DNA from: JAABRB01 sp963735025
GTDB taxonomy: Bacteria; Pseudomonadota; Gammaproteobacteria; Burkholderiales; SG8-39
Length of the DNA: 64,000 nucleotides
NCBI GenBank assembly: GCA_963735025.1
Contig: CAVTJG010000021.1
Span: 1 to 64,000, forward strand
Direction of reading: 5' to 3'
Part shown: one piece after another, positions 1-8,145 of the stretch
Numbering within the stretch: the first letter of the stretch is position 1
Layout: every line of letters starts with the position of its first letter
The notes under the pieces: model-generated
What the model saw: only the letters and a program-made list of their open reading frames with translations
Database searches by the model: none
Told to the model about the DNA's origin: nothing
Made by a program: the position numbers and the translations under genes

Positions 1-509
1 GCCGCGGTCGTGACTGCGGCCATGTTGGCTTCGGCAAGCTCGGTCGCCTGCTTGGCGGCCTTCGTCATGCTGTCATATGCCGAGTTGGCAGCGGCCATCG
101 CGGACTTGACTGCCGCGATCGCGACGTCCGAGCCAGCCGGCGCGTTCTTCGCGAACTTGTCGATGTAGGTGGCGGCGCCCTTGTTGAGCTCCTGGGTCTG
201 GCTCTCGAAGTAGCGGGTGTATTCGGCCTGCGACTGCGTCGCCAGTTCGTACACGCTGCGCTGCCATGCGATCATCTTCTCGATCGTTGGCTGGGTGGCG
301 GCGGAGTTGATGTTCACGAACTCCTGAACGTCTTTCACGTTCATCAGCGCCTTGGCGTGGTTCATGGAATCTTCGAACGCGCCTTTGGTCGCGTTGAAGT
401 TGAGGGCCGCAAGCTTCTCGAGCGCGGCGAAGTGCGACTGGGCGAACCCGAGCGCGGCTTCGACGTTGGCTTTGCCGGCGGCGGTGACTTGTTCAGGGGT
501 GACGTACAT
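1..509 (-). CDS. phaP: Phasin family protein (PHA granule surface protein), C-terminus cut by window edge
   Basis: Phasins coat polyhydroxyalkanoate granules in the cytoplasm and control their number and size. The translated protein starts MYVTPEQVTAAGKANVEAAL, is rich in Ala, Lys, Glu and Gln, has no signal peptide, and looks fully helical, as in the phasin_2 type of beta- and alphaproteobacteria. At least 169 residues are present, and the C-terminal end lies outside the window. The ATG at 509 follows an AGGAG ribosome binding site by five bases. The upstream region holds repeated TTGCGYTGCACAAT boxes that may be the operator of a PHA-responsive repressor. Family assignment is confident; the exact paralogue is not known. 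Confidence 0.88.
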   Translation of the reverse strand, partial: MYVTPEQVTAAGKANVEAALGFAQSHFAALEKLAALNFNATKGAFEDSMNHAKALMNVKDVQEFVNINSAATQPTIEKMIAWQRSVYELATQSQAEYTRYFESQTQELNKGAATYIDKFAKNAPAGSDVAIAAVKSAMAAANSAYDSMTKAAKQATELAEANMAAVTTA

Positions 510-572
510 GGTGATCTCCTATGTTTGGTTCACTGAATCCGGTTCTGCAGCCACTCTCGATGATCTGGTATC

Positions 573-690
573 TTGCGTTGCACAATCGTGCTCGGTCTCA
601 ACTCGATCTTCAAATCATCATATTGCGCTGCACAATCCAAATTCTACTCGGGAATCAGGGGAAGTCAAGAAGAATTGTTGCGACGCAACA
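573..690 (-). promoter_or_regulatory. Repeated TTGCGYTGCACAAT boxes and a palindrome upstream of phaP
   Basis: The 328-base gap 510-837 separates the divergent phasin and thioesterase genes. Two direct copies of TTGCGYTGCACAAT lie at 573-586 and 623-636, exactly 50 bases apart, or about five helical turns. A perfect palindrome TGTTGCGACGCAACA lies at 676-690. Phasin genes are commonly repressed by PhaR, which binds TGC/GCA-rich sites; assigning these boxes to PhaR is inference. The rest of the gap shows no gene. Confidence 0.5.
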
Positions 691-837
691 GAGAATTCGG
701 CGGCGCAATAGTTCTACTTTAAAATCAGATTCTTGGCGCGCTTCGGGAAGGGGTCCCGCTGCGGGTGGGGCGCTTTGCCGGCTGATAGAATCCGCCCCTG
801 TCCGCACGGCCCCGTGCGGGAACGCGAGCGCCACGAC

Positions 838-1278
838 ATGAGCAAGCCCACCCCCATGAGCCGTGGCGAATTCCGCCACTTCCGCATGATCACGACGCGC
901 TGGATGGACAACGACGTCTACGCGCACGTGAACAACGTCGTCTACTACTCCTACTTCGATACCGTCGTGAACCAGTATCTGGTCGAGGAGGGGGTGCTCG
1001 ACATCCTCGCGAGCCCGGTCATCGGTCTGGTGGTCGAGACGCAATGCAACTACTTCAGCCCGATCAGTTTCCCCGACGTCGTGCATGCGGGATTGCGCGT
1101 CGCGAAGCTTGGCGGATCGAGCGTGCGCTACGAGATCGGCCTGTTCCGGAACGACGAGCCGTCCGCTGCGGCGCAAGGGCATTTCGTTCACGTCTACGTC
1201 GCGCGTGACACGAATCGCCCGACGCCGCTCCCGCCAGAACTGCGCGACGCGCTTACCCGGCTCGCGGTCCAGGCATAA
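838..1278 (+). CDS. Acyl-CoA thioesterase, hot-dog fold (4-hydroxybenzoyl-CoA thioesterase/YbgC type)
   Basis: A 146-residue single-domain cytoplasmic protein predicted to hydrolyse acyl-CoA thioesters. The segment DNDVYAHVNNVVYYSYFD near residues 24-41 is the hot-dog helix signature with the catalytic-position Asp, as in YbgC/FadM-type enzymes. The length fits the family. An in-frame GTG lies further upstream, but homologues begin near MSKPTPMSRG, so the ATG at 838 was chosen. The GTG of the next gene starts three bases after the stop, so the two are probably co-transcribed with the GalT-like gene. The natural substrate cannot be read from sequence. Confidence 0.85.
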   Translation: MSKPTPMSRGEFRHFRMITTRWMDNDVYAHVNNVVYYSYFDTVVNQYLVEEGVLDILASPVIGLVVETQCNYFSPISFPDVVHAGLRVAKLGGSSVRYEIGLFRNDEPSAAAQGHFVHVYVARDTNRPTPLPPELRDALTRLAVQA

Positions 1279-1281
1279 CGC

Positions 1282-2337
1282 GTGCGCGGCCACATCGAGT
1301 TCCTGAGCGAGACGAAGCGGGCGCGGCTGCATGACCCGCGGAAGGCGTTCGCGGCAGTCGAAGTGGAAAGCGAGGTGCGCCGCGATCCGCTCACGGGCAA
1401 CTCGGCGCGCATCTGTCATTTCACGTTGAGGGCCATGCCGCCACCCGATCTGACCGAGATCGTGCGTGTGACGGGCGAGCAATGTCCGTTCTGTCCGGAG
1501 CGGATCGAGGCGGTCACCCCGCGATTTCCCGATGAACTCGTGCCGGGCGGACGGCTGCGGCGTGGGGGGGCACTCGTCGTGCCGAATCTCTTTCCTTACG
1601 ATGACGTGTCGGCAATCGCGGCGCTTTGCCCGGAGCATTTCCACGCGATGAATGCGATGCCCGAGCGAGTCGTTGTGGACGGCGTGGTCGCTGCGCGAGA
1701 CTTCCTGCAGCTCGCAGCGCGCCGCTTCGAGCCCGGTCAGGGCTACGGCATCGTGACCTGGAACTACATGCCCCCGGCCGGTGCTTCGCAGGTGCATCCG
1801 CACATGCAGGTCGTCGCGACGGCCGATCCGGGGAACGCGCTGCGGCGTGAGCTGGCGGCCGCGCAGCACTGGCGCGCGCGGCATGGCGGGCCTTATCTCG
1901 AGACGCTGATCGAGACCGAGCGCGCGGGCCCACGCTGGGTGGGAGAGGAGGGCGGTATTGCATGGCTCGTGCCCTTCGCGCCTTCCGGATTGCTGGGCGA
2001 CGCGATGGCGGTCTTTCCCGGGCGCGCCGCGGTCACCGATCTTTCTGACGCCGACATCGCCGGGTTTTCCCGCGGTCTGGTGCGCATCCTGCGCGGATTT
2101 TCCGCGTACGGGCTCTGGAGCTTCAATCTCTGCCTGATGCCCGATGCATTCGGCGCGTCGAGCGGCGTCCATTGGGTCGTCGCGCGGCTCCTGCCGCGCT
2201 TCTATCTCAACCCGGCATTGCACATCTCGGATGCGTCTTACATGCACCTGCTCCTCGAAGAGCGCTTCGCGATGCTCCATCCGGAGCAGGTGGCGGCGCG
2301 CTTGCGGGAGGCCTGGAGCGCGCCGGCGGAAGGCTGA
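1282..2337 (+). CDS. GalT/HIT-superfamily nucleotidyltransferase-like protein
   Basis: A 351-residue protein resembling galactose-1-phosphate uridylyltransferases and other HIT-superfamily enzymes. CPFCPE near residue 73 looks like the first zinc-binding Cys pair. NLFPYDD near 102 matches the GalT core, and SQVHPHMQ near 170 contains the HPHxQ active-site triad with the nucleophilic His. This suggests transfer of a nucleotidyl group between a sugar phosphate and a nucleotide sugar. No galactose genes lie nearby, so the substrate may not be galactose. The GTG start at 1282 is three bases past the thioesterase stop, and an EamA transporter follows five bases later. Homology class is confident; specific function is unknown. 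Confidence 0.72.
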   Translation: MRGHIEFLSETKRARLHDPRKAFAAVEVESEVRRDPLTGNSARICHFTLRAMPPPDLTEIVRVTGEQCPFCPERIEAVTPRFPDELVPGGRLRRGGALVVPNLFPYDDVSAIAALCPEHFHAMNAMPERVVVDGVVAARDFLQLAARRFEPGQGYGIVTWNYMPPAGASQVHPHMQVVATADPGNALRRELAAAQHWRARHGGPYLETLIETERAGPRWVGEEGGIAWLVPFAPSGLLGDAMAVFPGRAAVTDLSDADIAGFSRGLVRILRGFSAYGLWSFNLCLMPDAFGASSGVHWVVARLLPRFYLNPALHISDASYMHLLLEERFAMLHPEQVAARLREAWSAPAEG

Positions 2338-2342
2338 GGCGG

Positions 2343-3248
2343 GTGCGCGACGGCCACGGATTTCCGCCCCGGCTCATCGGCCTGCTCGTCGTACTGACAC
2401 TCGGCTGGGGATTCAACTGGCCGATGATGAAGATCGCGCTGGGCGAGATGGCGCCGATGCACTTCCGGACGTGGTGCCTTGCTTCGGGCGCTATCGGCCT
2501 GTTCCTGATTGCGCGGGCCAATGGATTCACCATGCGCATTCCTGCGGGCCAGTTCGGAAGACTCTTCATGATCTCGCTTGTGAACATGACGTGCTGGAAT
2601 GTGTTCGCGATCTACGGAATTCCGCTCCTCTCGTCGGGGCGGGCCGCGATCCTCGGGTACACGATGCCGATGTGGAGCGTCCCGCTTTCCGTCTGGCTGT
2701 TGAAGGAGCCCGTGTCCGGACGACGGGTGTTGGGCATGGTGCTCGGATTTGCCGGAATGCTTGCGTTGCTGGGCGGCGAGCTCCAGTCGGTCGAGCGTTC
2801 ACCGCTCGGAGCGCTGCTGCTCACCGGCGCGTCCTTCAGCTGGGCGCTCGGCACGGTGATGATCAAGCGCTGGCCGGTGGCGTTGCCGGCGACGACGTTC
2901 ACGGCCTGGCAGATGGTGCTCGGCGGCATACCGATCTTCGCCGTTGCGCTGTTCATCGAGCAGGGCAGTTTCAATCTCCTGGAGCTGACCACCTGGCCGC
3001 TGGTCGCAACGCTCTACAACATCTTCGTCGCCTTCATCCTCTGTTTCTGGGCGTGGATGACGATCGCGCGCAACGCGTCGGTCGGGGCGGCGAGCATTGC
3101 GGTGCTGTTGACGCCGGTGGTCGGCGTATTCAGCGGCATGCTGGTGCTGGACGAGCACCCGCAGTGGCTGGACTACGCGGCACTGGTGCTGGTTGTGCTG
3201 TCGATCGCAACGGTGCTCCTGCCCTCGCGACGGAGCGCCGCGCAATAG
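2343..3248 (+). CDS. EamA/DMT-superfamily transporter
   Basis: A 301-residue integral inner-membrane protein of the drug/metabolite transporter superfamily. About ten hydrophobic segments are visible, in two repeated EamA halves: the first begins LLVVLTLGWGFNWPMMKIAL, the second LLLTGASFSWALGTVMIKRW. Members export amino acids, sugars or other metabolites; the substrate cannot be deduced. The frame stays open further upstream inside the GalT-like gene, but the GTG at 2343, five bases after that stop, gives a normal N-terminus. The tight spacing suggests one transcript with the thioesterase and GalT-like genes. Confidence 0.85.
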   Translation: MRDGHGFPPRLIGLLVVLTLGWGFNWPMMKIALGEMAPMHFRTWCLASGAIGLFLIARANGFTMRIPAGQFGRLFMISLVNMTCWNVFAIYGIPLLSSGRAAILGYTMPMWSVPLSVWLLKEPVSGRRVLGMVLGFAGMLALLGGELQSVERSPLGALLLTGASFSWALGTVMIKRWPVALPATTFTAWQMVLGGIPIFAVALFIEQGSFNLLELTTWPLVATLYNIFVAFILCFWAWMTIARNASVGAASIAVLLTPVVGVFSGMLVLDEHPQWLDYAALVLVVLSIATVLLPSRRSAAQ

Positions 3249-3265
3249 CCAGGCTTGATTGGCTT

Positions 3266-4195
3266 TCAGGGGTGCATCGGCAATGCGCGCGCGCGGGGAA
3301 TTCGCGCCCGGTCCCAGTGCGCGACCGCCCACTTCCAGATCTCGCAGGTCCCGGCGCGAACAGCTTCGTCCGGCACGGTATGACCGAGGAAGGCGAGCGC
3401 TTGCGCCAGCGCCGCGGCGGGGCGCGCCGGATCCACTGGAGCCGCGAGCGTCTGCTTGGAGAGCTTGGTGCCCGATTCATCCGTGACGACCGGCAGATGG
3501 CAATAGCGTGGTGACGGCGCACCGAGGTGGCGCTGCAGAAGAATCTGGCGCGCCGTCGAGTCGAGGAGGTCGGCGCCGCGCACGATATCGGTGATGGCCT
3601 GGTCTGCGTCATCCACGACGACCGCAAGCTGGTAGGCCACGTGGCCGTCCGCCCGAAGCAGCACGAAGTCGCCGACCTCGCTGCCGAGATGCTGCCGCGT
3701 GCGGCCCTGCACCGCGTCGTCGAACTCGATCACGGCTTCGTCGACTCTCATTCGCACCGAGCGGGTGGTGCGCCCGGTCGGGAGTCCGTTGCGACAGGTG
3801 CCCGGATACACGCTTTCGCGCATCGGCGCCGTCTCGAATCGAAGCGCCGAGTCGGCGATCTCCTTGCGCGTGCAGCCGCAAGGGTAGGTCAGATCCGCCG
3901 CCGCGAGTCGGTTCAGGGCGTCCCGGTATGCGTCCGTCCGCGTGCTCTGGTAGAGCACGGGACCCTCCCATTCCATTCCGAACGCTTCGAGCGCGCGGAG
4001 GATGGCATCCGCAGCCCCCGCAACTTCCCGCGGCGGGTCGAGATCCTCCATGCGCACCAACCATTCGCCTCCCGCTGCGCGCGCATCGGCATGGCTCCCC
4101 ACCGCGGCCACGAGCGAGCCGAAATGGAGTGGACCGGTGGGGGAGGGCGCAAAGCGTCCCCGGTAGTGCGTCGATGTGGCAGAGGGTGCGGACAT
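3266..4195 (-). CDS. gluQ: Glutamyl-Q tRNA(Asp) synthetase
   Basis: A 309-residue truncated paralogue of glutamyl-tRNA synthetase. It activates glutamate and attaches it to queuosine at position 34 of tRNA(Asp). RFAPSPTGPLHFGS at residues 14-27 is the class I HIGH-type signature, KLSKQ near residue 247 is the KMSKS loop, and CGC near 105 with further Tyr/Cys residues fits the zinc site. The anticodon-binding domain of GltX is absent, as expected for GluQ. It is convergent with the EamA gene. A queuosine-pathway gene (queG) also occurs at 42.1 kb, which fits a queuosine-using cell. Confidence 0.93.
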   Translation of the reverse strand: MSAPSATSTHYRGRFAPSPTGPLHFGSLVAAVGSHADARAAGGEWLVRMEDLDPPREVAGAADAILRALEAFGMEWEGPVLYQSTRTDAYRDALNRLAAADLTYPCGCTRKEIADSALRFETAPMRESVYPGTCRNGLPTGRTTRSVRMRVDEAVIEFDDAVQGRTRQHLGSEVGDFVLLRADGHVAYQLAVVVDDADQAITDIVRGADLLDSTARQILLQRHLGAPSPRYCHLPVVTDESGTKLSKQTLAAPVDPARPAAALAQALAFLGHTVPDEAVRAGTCEIWKWAVAHWDRARIPRARALPMHP

Positions 4196-4277
4196 GGATG
4201 AATCGTATTCTGGCGCGGAAAATACACGAGTCGGGACCGATTCATCGGCGGGCGAGGCCGCCGCGGTGATTTTCGGC

Positions 4278-4286
4278 TGCTATACT
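4278..4286 (+). promoter_or_regulatory. Extended -10 element upstream of trxA
   Basis: TGCTATACT matches the extended -10 pattern TGnTATAAT. No good -35 hexamer is seen 17 bases upstream, as is common for extended -10 promoters. It lies about 120 bases before the thioredoxin GTG, so the transcript would have a long leader that includes the 13-bp tandem repeat. The same TGnTATACT pattern appears before glnB and rhlE. Confidence 0.45.
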
Positions 4287-4335
4287 CGATCGCAAGGCAG
4301 CGGTGGCGGCCGGTCTGCAAGCAGCGCGATGAATG

Positions 4336-4370
4336 GTTTCGCGTAGCAGTTTCGCGTAACAGTTTCGCGA
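4336..4370 (+). repeat. Tandem 13-bp repeat in the trxA leader
   Basis: Three consecutive units are present: GTTTCGCGTAGCA (4336-4348), GTTTCGCGTAACA (4349-4361) and a partial GTTTCGCGA (4362-4370). All share GTTTCGCG. They lie between the predicted -10 element and the GTG start at 4406. They could be a protein-binding array or simple slippage; nothing in the sequence decides. Confidence 0.75.
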
Positions 4371-4405
4371 AAAGGGATGCAGAGCACAATCCAGGAGACT
4401 CGAAC

Positions 4406-4786
4406 GTGGCAACGATCGAACTCACGAAAGAGAACTTCGAGCAGGTCGTCAACGACAATGACATGGTCGTCATCGACTTCTGGGCGCCCTGGTGCGCGCC
4501 CTGCCGCGCGTTCGCGCCCACGTTCGAATCGGAGTCCGACCTGCATTCCGACGTCGTGTTCGGCAAGGTGAACACCGAAGAGCAGCAGGAACTTGCCGCT
4601 GCATTCGATATCCGCTCGATCCCGACTCTGATGTTCTTCCGCGACAAGGTCATTCTGTACTCGGAAGCCGGGGCGGTGCCGCCCGCCATGCTCGCGGAAG
4701 TGGTGAAGCAGGCCAAGAAAGTCGACATGGCAGAGGTTCACCGCGAGATTGAAGCCCAGCAGTCCGGCGTGTCAGGCAACGCGTGA
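4406..4786 (+). CDS. trxA: Thioredoxin-family protein with CAPC active site
   Basis: A 126-residue cytoplasmic thioredoxin-fold protein that would reduce protein disulfides using electrons from thioredoxin reductase (trxB lies at 59.2 kb). The active site is WCAPC with Cys30 and Cys33, not the usual WCGPC; cis-Pro is in IRSIPTLMFF near residue 75. A tail of about 20 residues, rich in Glu and Gln, extends past the usual thioredoxin end. The GTG at 4406 is used because the protein begins exactly at the fold; GGAG lies ten bases upstream. The Gly-to-Ala change between the cysteines could shift redox potential; that is inference. Confidence 0.85.
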   Translation: MATIELTKENFEQVVNDNDMVVIDFWAPWCAPCRAFAPTFESESDLHSDVVFGKVNTEEQQELAAAFDIRSIPTLMFFRDKVILYSEAGAVPPAMLAEVVKQAKKVDMAEVHREIEAQQSGVSGNA

Positions 4787-4869
4787 TCGCGCGTTTGAAC
4801 TTCTAAGTCCTTCGAATAACCGATCGACACCGCACCGAGCCCGGTGCGACGGAATTCCGAGCCGCGGCC

Positions 4870-7503
4870 ATGGATCGCTCCCAAACACCGGTGACTTCGC
4901 CGCGTTCGTCCTCAGGCCTTCTCGATGCGCGTCGCCTCGAGGTCCTCAGCGGCGGGGCGCTGGTCGGGTTTCTCGTCGCGCCGCTGGTCGCGGCGGTCTG
5001 CATCGCCCTGCTCTGGCCACATGCGACCCATTCGTGGCTGCTGACGTGGCTCGCGTCGATCATTCTCATCAACGGCGCGCGGTACGCGCTTGCGCGCCGG
5101 TACACGCATCGCAAGGGCGACGCGCCGATCGCCGCGCGCTGGGAAGCGTGGTTCATCGCTGGGGCGGTCTTGCATGGGCTGGCCTGGGGTGCGCTCGCGC
5201 TGCTTGCTACATCGGCAGGCTATCTGCTGCAGGTCTTTGTGGCTTTCGCCATCGGCGGTATGGTAATCGGAGCGATCGGTCTGCTCGGTGCCAGCCGAAG
5301 GGCGTTCTTCGGCTTCGCAGCGCCGAGCCTCGGGACGCTGCTCGTCGTGCTTGTCGCGCGGCCCGGCGAGCAGTACCTGGCGATGGGTGTGCTGATCGTG
5401 ATCTTCGCGCTGGCCGTCGCTCGCATATTGAACGATCACCACCGCGCGCTGGTGCAGAACATCGAGCGCGGCATCGTGAACGAACGGCTGCTCGCCGAGC
5501 AGCGGGGACTCTTCGATGCCGCCACCGTCGGCATCGTGTTCGTCCGTGGGGGTCGGATCGTCGATTGCAACCACTGGCTGGAGCGCATGCTCGGTTGGTC
5601 CCGGGAAGAGTTACTTGCGGCGCCGCGTGCGCCCTGGATCGACGACGCGACGCTGTGGGACGCGCTTGTCGCGGATGGCGCTGATGCGACGCGCACGGGC
5701 GATCCATACCAGTGCGAGATGGAGCTGCGGCGACGGGACGGGACGCCGATCCGGTGCGAGCTCTCCAGCCAGCCGGTACGGTCGTCCGAGCCCGAGCTAG
5801 GTGTCGTCCTGGTGTTCCGGGACCTTACCGCCCGGCTCGCACACGAAAGGGCGCTGCGGGACAGCGAAGAGCGGCTGGACCTCGTGGTGGACGCCTCCCA
5901 GGGCGGAATCTGGGACTGGGACATCGCCGCCGACACGAGCTACATTTCGCCGCGGTTCATGACGATTCTCCGCTATCCGCCCGACGCCGACCTCGGGTCC
6001 GCGTTCCATTTCAAGGATCACCTGCATCCCGACGACGCCGAGCGGGTACTCACGCTCTGGTACCGGGCGATCGCGAGTCCGCGCACCACGTTCGACTGCG
6101 AGTTTCGACTCCGGTGCATGGACGCGCACTTCCTGTGGGTGCACGCGCGAGGCATCGTCGTGTGCGATCAGGCCGGAAAGGCGATCCGATCCGTGGGCTC
6201 GATCATCGACATTTCGGATCGCAAGCGGGTCGAGCAACGGCTGCGCGACAGCGAGCGGCTCTTTCGGTACCTGGTGGAGACCTCCAATGATCTGGTCTGG
6301 ATTGTCGATCGGGACGGGCGCTGGAGCTATATGTCGCCGCGGGCCACGCGCCAGATCTTCGGTCGCGAACCCGAAGACATGATCGGCAAACGACTCGTGG
6401 ATACGCAGCCCGAAGCCGATCGTTCCCGCACCGAAGCGATGCTGGCCCGCGTACTCGCGGAAGAAACGACCTCGCACTTCGAGACCGTGCACATGAACCG
6501 CGACGGGGAGCGAGTCGTGCTTTCGCTCAACGCAACGCCGATGCGGGACAACGCCGGCGAAATCACGGGCGTCACGGGTACTGCTGCCGATATTTCAAAG
6601 CTGAAGGACCGGGAGGTCGAGCTGTCGGCGGCGCTCGAGGACCAGAGCCTGATCTTCGATTCGGTATCCGAGGGGATCGTCATGCTCAGGGACGGTGTCG
6701 TGCATAAATGCAATCGGCGGTTTGCGGAGATGCTCGGATATTCGCCTGCCGAACTTGTCGGCCGACCATCCGTCCTCTGGTACGCGAATCCGTCGGAATG
6801 GGATCCGACTGCGTCGCTGCCGCACGCGGTGCGCGACGAGGATGGCTCGCTGCACACCGAGTTGCGGGTAAAGCGCCGGGACGGGAGCATCTTCTGGTGC
6901 GATGCCCGTGGTCGCATTCTCAACCCCGAGCGGTCCGAAGAAGGGTCCCTGTGGATCTACATCGATATTTCGGCTCGCAAGGAGCGCGAAAGCCGTATCC
7001 AGCATCTGGCTGATCACGATGCACTGACCGGGCTGCTGAACCGGCGCATGCTCGAGGACCGGCTGCGCCAGGCGCTCGCAAATGCGCGCCGCGCCGACAG
7101 CATCGTGTCGCTGATGCTGGTGGATCTGGACGAGTTCAAGGCCATCAACGACACCTACGGCCACCTGACCGGAGACTACGTCCTGCGCACGGTCGCCAAG
7201 CGGATCCAGGAGAGCGTGCGGGAGACGGACACCGTCGCCCGGCTCGGCGGAGACGAGTTCGTCGTCGTGCTCGTCGGGCAGCGCTCGACAGAGGATCCGG
7301 CTGTGGTTGCCGAGAAGATGCTCGGGGCGATCACGCAACCGATCCCTGCGGGCGGGCGCCAGCTCGAGGTCGGCGCATCGATCGGAATCAGCATCTTCCC
7401 GCGCGACGGCGACTCGACCGAGGCGTTGCTCAAGCACGCGGACGCTGCAATGTACCGGGTCAAGGACGCTGGCAAGAACCGTTACCAGTTCTATTCCGAC
7501 TAG
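4870..7503 (+). CDS. Membrane-bound diguanylate cyclase with four PAS domains
   Basis: An 877-residue sensor. Six hydrophobic segments occupy about residues 25-195, followed by four PAS-type modules at about 215-330, 345-460, 470-585 and 600-705, with PAC-like ends such as SIIDISDRKRVEQRL. The C-terminal GGDEF domain (about 715-877) begins DHDALTGLLNRRM, and RLGGDEF near 792-798 is the intact catalytic signature. RETD five residues before GGDEF is the inhibitory c-di-GMP site. The enzyme should make c-di-GMP from two GTP, with product inhibition. No EAL domain is present. The sensed signal is unknown; there is no clear heme or flavin motif. Confidence 0.9.
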   Translation: MDRSQTPVTSPRSSSGLLDARRLEVLSGGALVGFLVAPLVAAVCIALLWPHATHSWLLTWLASIILINGARYALARRYTHRKGDAPIAARWEAWFIAGAVLHGLAWGALALLATSAGYLLQVFVAFAIGGMVIGAIGLLGASRRAFFGFAAPSLGTLLVVLVARPGEQYLAMGVLIVIFALAVARILNDHHRALVQNIERGIVNERLLAEQRGLFDAATVGIVFVRGGRIVDCNHWLERMLGWSREELLAAPRAPWIDDATLWDALVADGADATRTGDPYQCEMELRRRDGTPIRCELSSQPVRSSEPELGVVLVFRDLTARLAHERALRDSEERLDLVVDASQGGIWDWDIAADTSYISPRFMTILRYPPDADLGSAFHFKDHLHPDDAERVLTLWYRAIASPRTTFDCEFRLRCMDAHFLWVHARGIVVCDQAGKAIRSVGSIIDISDRKRVEQRLRDSERLFRYLVETSNDLVWIVDRDGRWSYMSPRATRQIFGREPEDMIGKRLVDTQPEADRSRTEAMLARVLAEETTSHFETVHMNRDGERVVLSLNATPMRDNAGEITGVTGTAADISKLKDREVELSAALEDQSLIFDSVSEGIVMLRDGVVHKCNRRFAEMLGYSPAELVGRPSVLWYANPSEWDPTASLPHAVRDEDGSLHTELRVKRRDGSIFWCDARGRILNPERSEEGSLWIYIDISARKERESRIQHLADHDALTGLLNRRMLEDRLRQALANARRADSIVSLMLVDLDEFKAINDTYGHLTGDYVLRTVAKRIQESVRETDTVARLGGDEFVVVLVGQRSTEDPAVVAEKMLGAITQPIPAGGRQLEVGASIGISIFPRDGDSTEALLKHADAAMYRVKDAGKNRYQFYSD

Positions 7504-7517
7504 CGAGCGCGACGCAC

Positions 7518-8000
7518 ATGCGTAGGGCGTCTTGGCCCATACTCTGGATCCTCGCGATCCTGCTCGTCGGAAATTTGACGGGGTGTGGCATGGGGCTCTT
7601 CTCCGGGAAAAAACCCGAATCGCTCGGCGTCACCGCCGGGCGGCTTGCACCGTGCAAATCGTCCCCCAATTGCGTGTCGAGCCAGGCTGACCGCAGCGAT
7701 GAGATTCATTACATTGCGCCGATTGCAGCGGGTCCTGACCCGGAACGGACGTTCGCGGCGCTCGTGCGTATCGTGCGCACGTCCGAGCGCACGAGTGTCG
7801 TCACCGAAGGGCGCGATTATCTATACGTCGAGTACCGGTCGCGCGTGTTCGGGTTTGTGGACGATGTCGAATTCTGGCTGGATCCGCGCGCAGCGCTGAT
7901 CCACGTCCGTTCGGCGTCGCGCGTCGGCTACAGCGATCTCGGGGTCAACCGCGACCGGATCGAGGCCATTCGCGCGCGGCTCGCGGCGGCACGCGCCTGA
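7518..8000 (+). CDS. DUF1499 family lipoprotein
   Basis: A 160-residue protein with an N-terminal hydrophobic stretch ending in a lipobox-like LTGC (Cys at residue 23), so probably a lipoprotein anchored on the periplasmic side of a membrane. After it comes LAPCKSSPNCVSS, the Cys-containing signature that opens DUF1499, and the remainder matches the family in length and pattern (FGFVDDVEFWLD, SASRVGYSDLGVNRDRIE). No biochemical function is established. It starts 14 bases after the diguanylate cyclase stop and may be co-transcribed with it. Confidence 0.8.
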   Translation: MRRASWPILWILAILLVGNLTGCGMGLFSGKKPESLGVTAGRLAPCKSSPNCVSSQADRSDEIHYIAPIAAGPDPERTFAALVRIVRTSERTSVVTEGRDYLYVEYRSRVFGFVDDVEFWLDPRAALIHVRSASRVGYSDLGVNRDRIEAIRARLAAARA

Positions 8001-8145
8001 CCCCCTGCTAGTTCGGACAGAAATCTAAAATCCCGATCGAACCGGTCGAATTCTTGAACTATTAAAAGCTGCGAGGCGGACCAATATGGAGCAGGTAGGC
8101 GGTGGTCGTGAACCGCCCAAACCCCTCATCGATTCGGAGAAGCAC

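Noticed and set aside
655..2280. A 541-codon open frame on the - strand opposite the thioesterase and GalT-like genes
   Set aside because: It is antisense to two genes with clear family motifs, is Arg/His-rich with no recognisable domain, and is typical of high-GC antisense frames.
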